Assembly (NCBI RefSeq): GCF_900128455.1
Contig: NZ_LT635783.1
Location: forward strand, 410,322-474,321
Reading direction: 5' to 3'
Origin: Bacteroides mediterraneensis
Lineage (GTDB): Bacteria > Bacteroidota > Bacteroidia > Bacteroidales > Bacteroidaceae
Length of the DNA: 64,000 nucleotides
Every line of letters begins with the position of its first letter. Positions within the stretch are counted from its first letter, which is position 1. A program made the position numbers and the translations under genes. The notes under the pieces are model-generated. The model was not told where the DNA came from. It saw nothing but the letters and a program-made list of their open reading frames with translations, and ran no database searches. Below, piece after piece: positions 39,969-47,933 of this stretch.

Positions 39969-39997
39969 GGCCTCAGAAGGGCTTCTGGAGGGCCTTC
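39968..39997 (+). other. Hairpin after the S41 protease
   Basis: AAGGCC with CAGAAG pairs with CTTCTG and GGCCTT, with unpaired bases between the arms. It has no T run; it may stabilise the message end or pause polymerase. Confidence 0.4.
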
Positions 39998-40010
39998 AGG
40001 CAAGGCCCGG

Positions 40011-40143
40011 AAAACGCAAGGACGTTTTGTTTCAAACGCAAGTGCATTTGGAGTAAAACGTCCTTGCGTTTTGATTGAAACGTCCTTGCGTTTTGGAGAA
40101 AACGTAAAGGCGTTTGAGTTGAAACGCTTCGGCGTTTTTATTT
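40011..40143. repeat. Six-unit phased array of short palindromes
   Basis: Six units of alternating 23 and 21 bases (starts 40011, 40034, 40055, 40078, 40099, 40122). Five have the form AAACG, 4-6 bases, CGTTT; unit 2 is degraded in its right half. Units 3 and 4 share CGTCCTTGCGTTTT. The last unit has a TTCG tetraloop and is followed by TTTTTATTT, so it is also a plausible rightward terminator. Units are two helical turns apart. I recall similar repeats in other Bacteroides genomes, but this window cannot prove that. Confidence 0.75.
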
Positions 40144-40241
40144 GTCTCATGTACAGTTTGTTCCATACTAAACTTTTTAAAAAAACTCACATTAGTTTAT
40201 CAAAGAAGATTTGTTGTATTTTTGTAGAAAATATATGACGT

Positions 40242-41132
40242 ATGGAAAGTTCGAAAACAGCCACAACTATACAAGAACAGATTGAGACTTTAAGGGAAAG
40301 AGGTATGAGTATTGACGATGAAGGGAAAGCCATTGAGAATCTTTCTGACATCGGTTATTATCGGTTAGGTTTTTATTGGTTTCCCTTTGAGAAAACATAT
40401 CCACGAAAGGAACGAAGAGATCATACATTCAAAGAGGGAACAAATTTTGATTATGTCATAAAGCTTTATTACTTTGATTTTGATTTGAGAAACCTTTTCT
40501 TGCGTTATATAAGTAGAATTGAAATAAATTTCAGGACTACTTTAATTTATATGATTTCGAATAAGTACAAGGACGATTCATTCTGGTACATCAATCCAAA
40601 GGTATTAAAGCAGGACTTTATTGATAGTGACCTTTTTCAGAAGTCCATTAAAGATGTGAATAGCGAGCCTGTGATAAAACAGGATTTAAAAACGCATAAA
40701 AGAAAATATGCTCCTGCATGGAAAGCTATTGAATATATGAGTTTTGGTGTTGTCATTTCCATATATGATAATCTACTGGATGGTGGTTTGAAACATGGTA
40801 TTTCAGTTGCTTATGGAATGCAGTCTCCATCTCAGTTTTCAAATTATATCAATACAGTGCGTAGACTCAGGAATTATTGTGCTCATGGAAAAGTTCTTTT
40901 TGACATGACACTTCCCGAAGCAATCAGCAATGGACCTCTGGGGTATTTAGGTAATCAAAAGAACATATTGGTTGGTGCCTATAAGGTATTTTGTTACTTC
41001 TTGGGCAGAATATCACAAAATAGAGTTACAGAGATGAAATCGGAGTTGTTAAAGGCATTTAATCGTGTCACATATCCAACTGTGAAGGATATCATATATA
41101 ACAACTCTGGATTCAGGCCAAATGATTTATAA
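40242..41132 (+). CDS. Abi_2 family HEPN protein (AbiD/AbiF-like)
   Basis: 296 residues. It matches the Abi_2 abortive-infection family: N-terminal TIQEQIETLRERGM, then LSDIGYYRLGFYWFPF, FDYVIKLYYFDFDLRNLFLRYISRIEI and the C-terminal R-X4-H motif RNYCAH with Arg210 and His215, the catalytic pattern of HEPN ribonucleases. AT-rich compared with its upstream neighbours, suggesting transfer. A TATTTTTG box at 40217-40224 could be its -7 element. A likely small RNA gene follows 45 bases after its stop. RNase activity is inferred from the motif. The family includes proteins thought to be relatives of Cas13 ancestors. Confidence 0.85.
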   Translation: MESSKTATTIQEQIETLRERGMSIDDEGKAIENLSDIGYYRLGFYWFPFEKTYPRKERRDHTFKEGTNFDYVIKLYYFDFDLRNLFLRYISRIEINFRTTLIYMISNKYKDDSFWYINPKVLKQDFIDSDLFQKSIKDVNSEPVIKQDLKTHKRKYAPAWKAIEYMSFGVVISIYDNLLDGGLKHGISVAYGMQSPSQFSNYINTVRRLRNYCAHGKVLFDMTLPEAISNGPLGYLGNQKNILVGAYKVFCYFLGRISQNRVTEMKSELLKAFNRVTYPTVKDIIYNNSGFRPNDL

Positions 41133-41139
41133 GTTAATT

Positions 41140-41171
41140 TTTGGTGGCAAAAGAAATTCTTTTTATCTTTG
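41140..41171 (+). promoter_or_regulatory. Promoter of the small RNA after the Abi gene
   Basis: TTTG (41140-41143), 20-base spacer, TATCTTTG (41164-41171). It lies after the Abi stop codon and before no protein gene on this strand. Confidence 0.75.
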
Positions 41172-41177
41172 TCCCAG

Positions 41178-41264
41178 ATAAAGTGCACTTGTCAGCTATA
41201 GGCTTTCATACTGCACTATAAAAGGAACTGATAAGGGACTGCCCTATAGGGTAGTCCTTTTTTT
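41178..41264 (+). ncRNA. Putative small RNA next to the Abi_2 gene
   Basis: About 87 bases between a consensus promoter and a strong terminator (GGACTGCCC at 41236-41244 with GGGTAGTCC at 41249-41257, then seven T). No reading frame of note. Inside, AGTGCA (41182-41187) can pair with TGCACT (41212-41217), and TTGTCAG in that loop (41189-41195) can pair with CTGATAA (41228-41234), which would make an H-type pseudoknot. CTATAG occurs in both this loop and the terminator loop. Could be an RNA antitoxin for the Abi protein or an unrelated small RNA. Confidence 0.65.
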
Positions 41265-41353
41265 ATGGTTACAAGACAATTTTATCTCTTTCAGTTTATA
41301 AGTAGAGTTAGCCAATTTCCCAGTGAACGGTAATCTCTGAAAAGGATATAAAC

Positions 41354-42055
41354 TCAGTTATTGACCATAAGTATAAGCCCTGTACCTCTTTTGGTGACAA
41401 TCTCTATATGAGGGTCTTCCGCAAACAGCTTTCTTAATTTGGTGATGAACACATCGAGGCTGCGTGAGGCAAAATAATCCTTGTCAGTATTCCAGAAACG
41501 GCCCAAAATGGTCTCTCTTGTTACCACATCACCTTTATTTTGCGCGAGCAACTGTAAAATCTGAGCTTCTCTTACGGTAAGATCCGTTTTATCGCCCGAT
41601 TCGTGATTATAGAGTGTGGCATGTTCGGCATCCAGCGTATAATGGCCGAACTTGCACAATCCTTCTTCGTTGCGGGTCTTACTTCCTTCCTTCATTTTCA
41701 GGATGGCGTGCAGATGTGCATCCAGTTCATCGGGGATGAACGGTTTCTTCACGTAATTATTGACGCCGATATCATATCCTTTCCTGACATCCTTGGGAGA
41801 GGTAAGTGCGGAAGCGAAAAGGATGGGGGTATCCACGTCGGTTGCCCGTATGCGCCGCACCATTTCAAAGCCATCCATCACCGGCATATCAATGTCGGAG
41901 ATGATGATGTCGGGGCGATGTGCCTTCCAGGCTTCCAATCCCTCTTCCCCATTACAAGCGGTAATCACCTCATATCCCCCGATGATGTCCTGGAGGCCGG
42001 ACTGTACGATGTATGACAGATTCTTGTCGTCTTCTACCAATAACAGTTTTATCAT
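41354..42055 (-). CDS. OmpR-type response regulator
   Basis: 233 residues. Receiver domain (1-120) with acidic pocket VEDD, phospho-acceptor Asp54 in IIISDIDMP, Ser near 82 and Lys in KKPF near 104; winged-helix DNA-binding domain (about 135-230) with the recognition region RSLDVFITKLRKLF. It lies 104 bases downstream of a histidine kinase on the same strand. It is the only response regulator near three related kinases (this one plus those at 47891 and 53040), so I infer that it serves all three and binds the GATAAC repeats before their neighbouring operons. Confidence 0.93.
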   Translation of the reverse strand: MIKLLLVEDDKNLSYIVQSGLQDIIGGYEVITACNGEEGLEAWKAHRPDIIISDIDMPVMDGFEMVRRIRATDVDTPILFASALTSPKDVRKGYDIGVNNYVKKPFIPDELDAHLHAILKMKEGSKTRNEEGLCKFGHYTLDAEHATLYNHESGDKTDLTVREAQILQLLAQNKGDVVTRETILGRFWNTDKDYFASRSLDVFITKLRKLFAEDPHIEIVTKRGTGLILMVNN

Positions 42056-42159
42056 TGTTTTTGCAATTATGAAACAAATGTATGGAAATATGTGGAATAT
42101 ACGGCATCTCAGAAACAGATTTTGTGTATATCGTCAGTCTTTACTTGTGAAACGCTTTG

Positions 42160-43497
42160 TCAGCCATTTTGCATCGGGTTCTTATCTTCAGCCAGCGGCA
42201 GATAGATTGTGAATTCCGTGAACTCACCTTCTATGCTGGAGACAAATATTTTTCCGTGATGTGCTTCAACCACCTGATCAACGAAATTCAGTCCGAGTCC
42301 GAAACCGGAAGCACCATTCCGGCGGTTACGCTTAACGGCTGATGCACGTTCATACTTTCGGAAAATAAGATGAATATCTTTATCGGAAATTCCAAAACCA
42401 TTGTCATGAACTTTTAGTACGGTATATCTGTCATCCCGTGCTGTGCTTATTCTTATCTCTACGCTCTCACCCGAATATTTTATGGAATTGTCTATGAGGT
42501 TGCTTAGTACCTCTTCCAGATATTCAGCATCGGCATAGGCAGTTTCGGCTTTTATATCTGTAATGAAATTCACCGTCTTTTGCGATTTTGCCTTGAACTT
42601 CTCGGTCAGTTTCTCTATTATAGGAGTAAGCTCAACTTCTGTCTTGTTCATCTCCAGTTTATGGTTCTCCAGTTTGGATATGGTCAGCACTTTATTTGTG
42701 AGGGTAAGCAGATGGTCTGCTTCGTTCTCGGCAATGTCGAAATATTTGTCCTTCATTTCCTGCCTGTTGTCAAGCTTACCACTTCTGAGGAAATTCAGTG
42801 CCATGATGATGGAAGTAAGCGGTGTTTTCATATCGTGTATCATGGCGTATGAGAAGTCTTCGCGAATCTGGAAAATCTTCTCGAATCGTGAAATGAATCT
42901 TACCTGATAGCTGATGCAGACGATTACGAGCAGCACGATGATGAATGTGCCGGCAAGCATCAGGCCCATACGCTTGAAAATATAAATATAAGGATTTAAT
43001 AATACCAACTGTACTCCTTGTGACAAATCTGTTTTTATAGGAATGATTTTAGAATTCAATCTGTCGTCTAAATCAGCTTGATTTTCAGAAGTACTTTTTA
43101 TGATAGTATCATTCTTAATGTCAATAATATTTATATAATGATTATTACTTATGTCCTTGTCTTTCAGAAATATTTCTACTAAAGAATCCATTCTGTTGAT
43201 TGACATTTCAATGCCAATATCTTGTATGCCTTCATACAGATATGTTATTGAAGGTATGGAATCACTTTCAGGACCGGCTAATATTTCTGTACCTTCAGGA
43301 ATTTCCTTACAGGCTAAATTCGTTTCTTCTCTTAGAGCTTTCTCAAATACTTCAGAACTTACTTTGAGCAAATCGTTTCTTATCAGTTCATACGAATTAT
43401 ATATCCATATCATCTGCAGAGCCATAGCACCGATAAGACCTACGACAGACAGTATGGTAATGAATAATATGTTTTTCTTACGTTTTGAAGTCTCCAT
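42160..43497 (-). CDS. Sensor histidine kinase 1 (partner of the response regulator)
   Basis: 445 residues. Transmembrane helix 10-33, a periplasmic domain of about 140 residues (34-176) with no known fold I can name, a second helix 177-198, then DHp domain with the phospho-accepting His221 in IREDFSYAMIHDMKTPLTS and a HATPase_c domain with N, G1 (DNGFGIS) and G2 (GLGLNFV) boxes. The periplasmic part shares KEIPEGTEI and GVQLVLLNPY-type segments with kinases 2 and 3 but differs elsewhere. Divergent from the operon starting near 43795; an AAATATA-type -7 box is at 43535-43542 on this strand. Confidence 0.93.
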   Translation of the reverse strand: METSKRKKNILFITILSVVGLIGAMALQMIWIYNSYELIRNDLLKVSSEVFEKALREETNLACKEIPEGTEILAGPESDSIPSITYLYEGIQDIGIEMSINRMDSLVEIFLKDKDISNNHYINIIDIKNDTIIKSTSENQADLDDRLNSKIIPIKTDLSQGVQLVLLNPYIYIFKRMGLMLAGTFIIVLLVIVCISYQVRFISRFEKIFQIREDFSYAMIHDMKTPLTSIIMALNFLRSGKLDNRQEMKDKYFDIAENEADHLLTLTNKVLTISKLENHKLEMNKTEVELTPIIEKLTEKFKAKSQKTVNFITDIKAETAYADAEYLEEVLSNLIDNSIKYSGESVEIRISTARDDRYTVLKVHDNGFGISDKDIHLIFRKYERASAVKRNRRNGASGFGLGLNFVDQVVEAHHGKIFVSSIEGEFTEFTIYLPLAEDKNPMQNG

Positions 43498-43590
43498 ATA
43501 TGATATTATATGACTTTTTAATGGTTTTTCAATGCAAATATAATAATTGGGTTATGAACATAAATCGAAACACTGAAGTATTAACGTAAA

Positions 43591-43637
43591 GATAACATAG
43601 GGATAACTTAATGTTTGCCGATGCTTGGTTACCTTTG
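43591..43637 (+). promoter_or_regulatory. Operator and promoter A (GATAAC repeat plus -7 box)
   Basis: GATAAC at 43591-43596 and 43602-43607 (11-base period), then TACCTTTG at 43630-43637. The second GATAAC starts 28 bases before the -7 box. There is no TTTG at the -33 position, so it looks activator-dependent. Same layout at 52165 and 54674. Confidence 0.8.
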
Positions 43638-43679
43638 CAACAGTAAAACAAAGGAAGGCTTGAAAAGCATTTAATATAA

Positions 43680-43733
43680 ATGGAGATTTTCATCCAGTGG
43701 AGAAGTGGAAAGTTCAATACAGATTTTTGTTAA
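43680..43733 (+). other. Tiny reading frame in leader A
   Basis: 17 codons from ATG 43680 (MEIFIQWRSGKFNTDFC). It lies in the 5-prime leader about 35 bases after the predicted start of transcription. No evidence of translation beyond the frame; could be chance. Confidence 0.25.
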
Positions 43734-43794
43734 GATTATCATTAAAAAAAGTAGGATATGGATATAAAAAGAATCGTAAATAGCAATAGCTTGT

Positions 43795-43875
43795 ATGATA
43801 AAAAATAAGAAACTGAAATATACACTGTTTATATTGTCTATTCTTATTTCAATATTAAGTATGGTTTTACGATAA
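43795..43875 (+). CDS. 26-residue hydrophobic peptide in leader A
   Basis: Reads MIKNKKLKYTLFILSILISI then LSMVLR. It has a basic start and one transmembrane-like stretch and sits 22 bases before the next gene. It overlaps another tiny frame (43758-43808, 16 codons, MDIKRIVNSNSLYDKK). It could be a small membrane regulator, a leader peptide or a relic of a signal peptide. I infer translation only from the start codon, spacing and composition. Confidence 0.35.
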   Translation: MIKNKKLKYTLFILSILISILSMVLR

Positions 43876-43897
43876 AACTACATTAAAAATAATCAAG

Positions 43898-44503
43898 ATG
43901 AAAACATCAGATAAACAAATTAATAAAGAATCAGTTCAGCGGAAGGCATTGATTTCATACGGAAGAGGGCCTGAAGGTGAGGAAGTGATGATAGACATCA
44001 CGGAGCCTAAACGGATAAATGTAAAAATCATTGTGGCCTTCGTTATTATCCTGCCAGTGATGATGTGGCTGTTTTCTGTCATTTATGGAATTGACAGTCT
44101 GAATGTCACATCAGAGAATTATTTCAGTAAAGGCCGGTATGTAATATTCTCCAGTGTGCTTTGTGGTATTTTATTGAACTGGTTAATTCAGGCCATCGTT
44201 TATATTATAATCAATCCTCGGTCATATAGTAAATTTGCAGTAATACATAATAAGCGAAACCATACCATACGTTTTTTTTATAAAGGAGATATGAGAATAA
44301 TTCATTTCCGTATAGCTAATATTCTTGCGCATTGGGTATGTGGATATATCCCTTTGTTGTTGGGCTTTATTATAGGGGATATTTCTATATGTTACTTTGG
44401 TCTTTTGTCAATCATGTTCTTCTTTGATGAAACCAGTCTTGTATGGAGACTGCGCCGTTACAGCGGACAAACTTTGTGCAGTTATAAATCAGATGAAGAA
44501 TAA
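43898..44503 (+). CDS. DUF3267-like membrane protein without zincin site
   Basis: 201 residues with helices near 45-65, 83-107, 145-163 and 164-180. The C-terminal half, with YKGDMRIIHFRIANILAHWV, then YIPLLLGFIIGDISICYFGL and a final FFFDETSLVWRLRR, resembles the DUF3267 family of putative zinc proteases. Where those have HELIH, this protein reads NWLIQ (in GILLNWLIQAIVYI), so metal ligands are missing and it is probably not a protease. Assignment is from remembered family pattern. Second frame of operon A, followed after 11 bases by a permease-like gene. Confidence 0.5.
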   Translation: MKTSDKQINKESVQRKALISYGRGPEGEEVMIDITEPKRINVKIIVAFVIILPVMMWLFSVIYGIDSLNVTSENYFSKGRYVIFSSVLCGILLNWLIQAIVYIIINPRSYSKFAVIHNKRNHTIRFFYKGDMRIIHFRIANILAHWVCGYIPLLLGFIIGDISICYFGLLSIMFFFDETSLVWRLRRYSGQTLCSYKSDEE

Positions 44504-44514
44504 CCAAGGAGATT

Positions 44515-45456
44515 ATGACAGAGAGTTTATTACTCTATATGAATCTACGCTCAAAACAGATTGTGCGTGTACTTGCAGGCATCGGATTGTTCCGGTGTCT
44601 GTTTCTTATCGGTATCGCTGCCATCCTGTTTTATGCTTTTGCGAAAGTAACGAGCGTATGGGTATTGCCGGTGTGTTATCTGCTTATGCTCTGGCTGTAT
44701 CATAACAGCAGAAAAGACAAGAAGTTTCTGTCTTTACAGGTGCAAGGAATCAAAGGATTGTTTACGGCAGAATATTTATTGCTCGGTTTACCGTTTATTA
44801 TTTCGGGGATAATTGCTGCAAATTACATTTCTTTACCGGTTATCATACTGATTGCGGTAGTTATGCCGTGGATTCACCCTGTCAGGTTTCATTCTATAGT
44901 TCTGCCTATACCCTTATTATACAATGGGGATTTGTTGTATAGAAGGATGTTCCGGAAACAAGTATCCCTGTATGCGGTATTGCTCTTTCTGGCTTTCATG
45001 GGAGTACTGCATGATAATGTCAATCTCTGTAAAGTATGCCTGATATTGTGGGGAGCAATTCAGGGAACGGCATATATGGTGACGCCACAGAAGCATGAAC
45101 TCTCTGTCTATAATAGTTTCGGAATGTATCAGCTGATACTGGTCAAATCAGGGCTGAGGAATATCTTTATAACCATGTTCCCGTTAATTGTACTTATGCT
45201 TGTGCTGATACACGATACAGAAACTATACGTTTCTGTCTTGTATTGTTTTCTTCGACATTGTTATACCAGTTGAATATGGGCATGGCAAGATTCTCCTTT
45301 GAGACACAAACAGTCATGGGAATATACTGGCTGCTTTTCCCGTTGCCGTTATTTTTAGTTTCGATTATAACCCCAGTCGTACTGATACTTTATTTGGCTT
45401 TGAATATAGGCCTTACACTTTCAGTCAAGAAAAAATATAAACATATATGGAACTGA
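44515..45456 (+). CDS. ABC-exporter membrane subunit (probable)
   Basis: 313 residues with about eight hydrophobic helices spread over the whole length and no soluble domain. It overlaps the start of the ABC ATPase gene by 10 bases, so the two are translationally coupled and it is the likely membrane partner. It does not resemble a named permease family that I can recognise. Likely substrate class (peptide, lipid or drug) is unknown. Confidence 0.65.
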   Translation: MTESLLLYMNLRSKQIVRVLAGIGLFRCLFLIGIAAILFYAFAKVTSVWVLPVCYLLMLWLYHNSRKDKKFLSLQVQGIKGLFTAEYLLLGLPFIISGIIAANYISLPVIILIAVVMPWIHPVRFHSIVLPIPLLYNGDLLYRRMFRKQVSLYAVLLFLAFMGVLHDNVNLCKVCLILWGAIQGTAYMVTPQKHELSVYNSFGMYQLILVKSGLRNIFITMFPLIVLMLVLIHDTETIRFCLVLFSSTLLYQLNMGMARFSFETQTVMGIYWLLFPLPLFLVSIITPVVLILYLALNIGLTLSVKKKYKHIWN

Positions 45457-46112
45457 TATATATAAAAGATTTGAGCAAGGCATACGGTAAGACGAGAGTG
45501 CTTGACAACCTTTCCGTTTCTTACGAATCCGGGAGAATCTACGGACTGGTGGGAGAAAACGGAGCCGGGAAAACTACACTCTTCAATTGCATTATGGGAG
45601 TGACCGATTACGACGGTGAGATAAGGAAGTCCTCCAGAATGGCCGTTGGCTATATGCCGGCTGAAAGCTTCTTCTACTCCCTTATCACAGGAAAGGAGTA
45701 TCTTGAATTCTGTATTAAAGCCAAAGGGAAGAAGATGGATGCTAAAGCCATAGATTCCTTGAATAAAGTCTTTCAACTGCCATTGGAAAGATTCGCTTCT
45801 GACTATTCCACAGGAATGAAGAAAAAGCTTGCACTTATGTCCCTGCTCCTTCAGGAAAATGACCTGTACATCCTTGATGAACCTTTCAACGGGGTAGATC
45901 TTTACGGGTGTATCCAACTTAAAAGAATCATACGCGAACTGAAGGACAAAGGGAAGACTGTCATAATATCATCGCATCTTATCAATGCGTTACACGAACT
46001 GTGTGATGAGATTGATTTTCTGGATGGTCATACCATTCGGAAAAGATATATCCAGGCATCAATTGATGAGATAGAGCAGGATATATTAAATAGGGGGAAC
46101 AGTAATATGTAA
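45447..46112 (+). CDS. ABC transporter ATP-binding protein
   Basis: 221 residues. Walker A GENGAGKTT at 36-44, Q-loop region near 75, signature YSTGMKKKLAL near 127, Walker B NDLYILDEPFNGVDLYG near 145-160 and the switch His in IISSHLINAL near 180. Signature reads STGMK rather than LSGGQ, as in several bacterial antibiotic- or peptide-resistance exporters. Forms the motor of the transporter with the preceding membrane protein. Confidence 0.9.
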   Translation: MELIYIKDLSKAYGKTRVLDNLSVSYESGRIYGLVGENGAGKTTLFNCIMGVTDYDGEIRKSSRMAVGYMPAESFFYSLITGKEYLEFCIKAKGKKMDAKAIDSLNKVFQLPLERFASDYSTGMKKKLALMSLLLQENDLYILDEPFNGVDLYGCIQLKRIIRELKDKGKTVIISSHLINALHELCDEIDFLDGHTIRKRYIQASIDEIEQDILNRGNSNM

Positions 46113-46124
46113 AAAAATGATATC

Positions 46125-47537
46125 ATGATGGACAATAATACTTTTCATAAAATACCGGTAACCTTCTCTGATGAAAGTTATAATAAATATCAGAATGAGG
46201 TAATGAACCTGTTGCATTTTATCAGGTTATTTCATCCTGTAAGTATAGTTAATCCTGAGAGATTCAACAGATTTGAAAGACAGGCAGAGAAAATCTGCCA
46301 TGAAATGAAAGGTGTGATAGACTTGCAGCATTTCCAGTTTGCCTTGAATTCTCTGTTAGCCATGCTTGAAGACGCACATACTTATTTCATGCCTGAAGAT
46401 GGATTAATTTATCCATACGAGATAAGATATTATGAAGGCTGTTTTTATCTGTATGCCATAGATTCTAAATATCCTGATTTTACGGGAAAAGAGATTGTTT
46501 CCATAAATGGCATATCCGTTAAAGATATCAGGGCGGCTATGCGTAAGGCAATGCCCTCGGAGAATGAAGTAAAGGCAGGATTATGGAGTTTTTATCTGAA
46601 TCGTAAAGCATTATTGCATCAGATAGGACTAGAAACTGCAAAGGGAGTTTGTCTTGGCTTTCATGATGGGAGTAGCTTGCTTTTTGAGTCGGAAACAGAG
46701 AATCGCTCCGGATGGTATCAAGTGAAATTTCCTTCCTATCCTGTTACTGTGAAGCGTGATGATTTGTTCTCCTATCAGATAATTGAAGATAAATGCTATC
46801 TGCAATTTAATGCGATGTATGATTTACAGTCGTATTTGCAATTATGCCAGATTACGGATGCCAAAGTGGAAGATAATTATCTGAACTTCCTGCCGTCATT
46901 TCTCGAATTTATAGATAAGATGAATGCCGATTTAAAGCAACATCATATACAAAAGCTGGTGGTGGATATGCGTTATAATGGTGGAGGAAACAGTATGCTT
47001 GGCGACCAGCTTCTTCAATATCTTGGGGTTGATACGGACGGTATATCAAAATATAAGACATTTGTCAGAAAATCAGATTTTCTTTTCAAGTGTATGCCTG
47101 ATTTCTATGATTGCAGGAAAGGTAAACCTGGAGAACTTATTCCGATGGAGGATTGTGAACACTTGTCATTCCTTCCCAAAATAAAGAACCGTTTTGAAGG
47201 GAAGGTTATATTCATACAAGGCCAGAACACCTTCAGTAGCGCCAATTACTTGCTTACAACTATAAAGGATAATCATCTTTTCCCCATTATAGGTACTCCG
47301 ACTTCGCAGAAGCCTACTTGCTTTGGCGATGTATTGCCTGTTGAACTGCCGTTTACAGGTACAAAGGGATACATAAGTCACTCTTTCTTTGAAAGACCGG
47401 ATGTAAGTCGCAATGAGGAAGATTGTTTATATCCTGATTTTCATATACCTGTGTCTATGAATGAAAGGTTGAAGGGTATTGATAAATGCTGGGAATGGGT
47501 TGAAATGAATTTGTCTGATGAGTCGATAATTGTGTAA
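46125..47537 (+). CDS. S41-like serine protease without signal peptide
   Basis: 470 residues. An N-terminal helical part (about 10-90) is followed by a PDZ-like stretch (FTGKEIVSINGISVKDI) and an S41 domain: VVDMRYNGGGNS, Ser371 in NTFSSAN and Lys396 in GTPTSQKPT. Ser and Lys are 25 residues apart, exactly as in the S41 protease at 38247, so the catalytic dyad is kept. No signal peptide or transmembrane segment, so it should act in the cytoplasm, which is unusual for S41. Lies 12 bases after the ABC ATPase gene; possible role in handling peptides of this operon. Confidence 0.7.
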   Translation: MMDNNTFHKIPVTFSDESYNKYQNEVMNLLHFIRLFHPVSIVNPERFNRFERQAEKICHEMKGVIDLQHFQFALNSLLAMLEDAHTYFMPEDGLIYPYEIRYYEGCFYLYAIDSKYPDFTGKEIVSINGISVKDIRAAMRKAMPSENEVKAGLWSFYLNRKALLHQIGLETAKGVCLGFHDGSSLLFESETENRSGWYQVKFPSYPVTVKRDDLFSYQIIEDKCYLQFNAMYDLQSYLQLCQITDAKVEDNYLNFLPSFLEFIDKMNADLKQHHIQKLVVDMRYNGGGNSMLGDQLLQYLGVDTDGISKYKTFVRKSDFLFKCMPDFYDCRKGKPGELIPMEDCEHLSFLPKIKNRFEGKVIFIQGQNTFSSANYLLTTIKDNHLFPIIGTPTSQKPTCFGDVLPVELPFTGTKGYISHSFFERPDVSRNEEDCLYPDFHIPVSMNERLKGIDKCWEWVEMNLSDESIIV

Positions 47538-47573
47538 TATATTGCTGTAAATAGTTTATTATAAAGATTCACG

Positions 47574-47933
47574 ATGGTTATGAAAATGAAGTTTATAATT
47601 TCAGGCATTCTGATTGCCGCTATCGGACTGGTACTGTCGCACACATATCGTCCGTATGTATATGAGAACCATATCAATGATTATCATCTGGCAGATGTGA
47701 TAGGCAGTATCGTTTGCGTACCGGCTGCGGTATTATGCGTCTATGGCATTGATAACAGATATTCGATAAAGCAGTACACAATTGGGGCTGCAGTAGTCTA
47801 TATTGCATACGAGTTTCTCGGTCTTTTTCATATACATGGCACCTTCGATGTATATGATATTATTGCCATAATAATAAGCAGCCTTGTGTTTTATCGGATA
47901 TGCTTGTTATTTGGAGTTTCAAGCGGCAGATAG
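47574..47933 (+). CDS. Small membrane protein, unknown function
   Basis: 119 residues (start could also be ATG 47580 or 47586) with four hydrophobic stretches, about 5-22, 40-60, 68-85 and 92-112. No recognised family. It is the last gene of operon A, and its 3-prime end overlaps the end of the opposite-strand kinase 2 by 43 bases; no terminator is visible there. Confidence 0.55.
   Translation: MVMKMKFIISGILIAAIGLVLSHTYRPYVYENHINDYHLADVIGSIVCVPAAVLCVYGIDNRYSIKQYTIGAAVVYIAYEFLGLFHIHGTFDVYDIIAIIISSLVFYRICLLFGVSSGR

Noticed and set aside
40011-40143. Short repeat array considered as CRISPR
   Set aside because: Units are only 21-23 bases with palindromic cores and no separate spacers, and no cas genes are near.
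43529-43717. 62-residue reverse-strand frame in the kinase 1/operon A gap
   Set aside because: It runs over the operator and both promoters and has no recognisable pattern.
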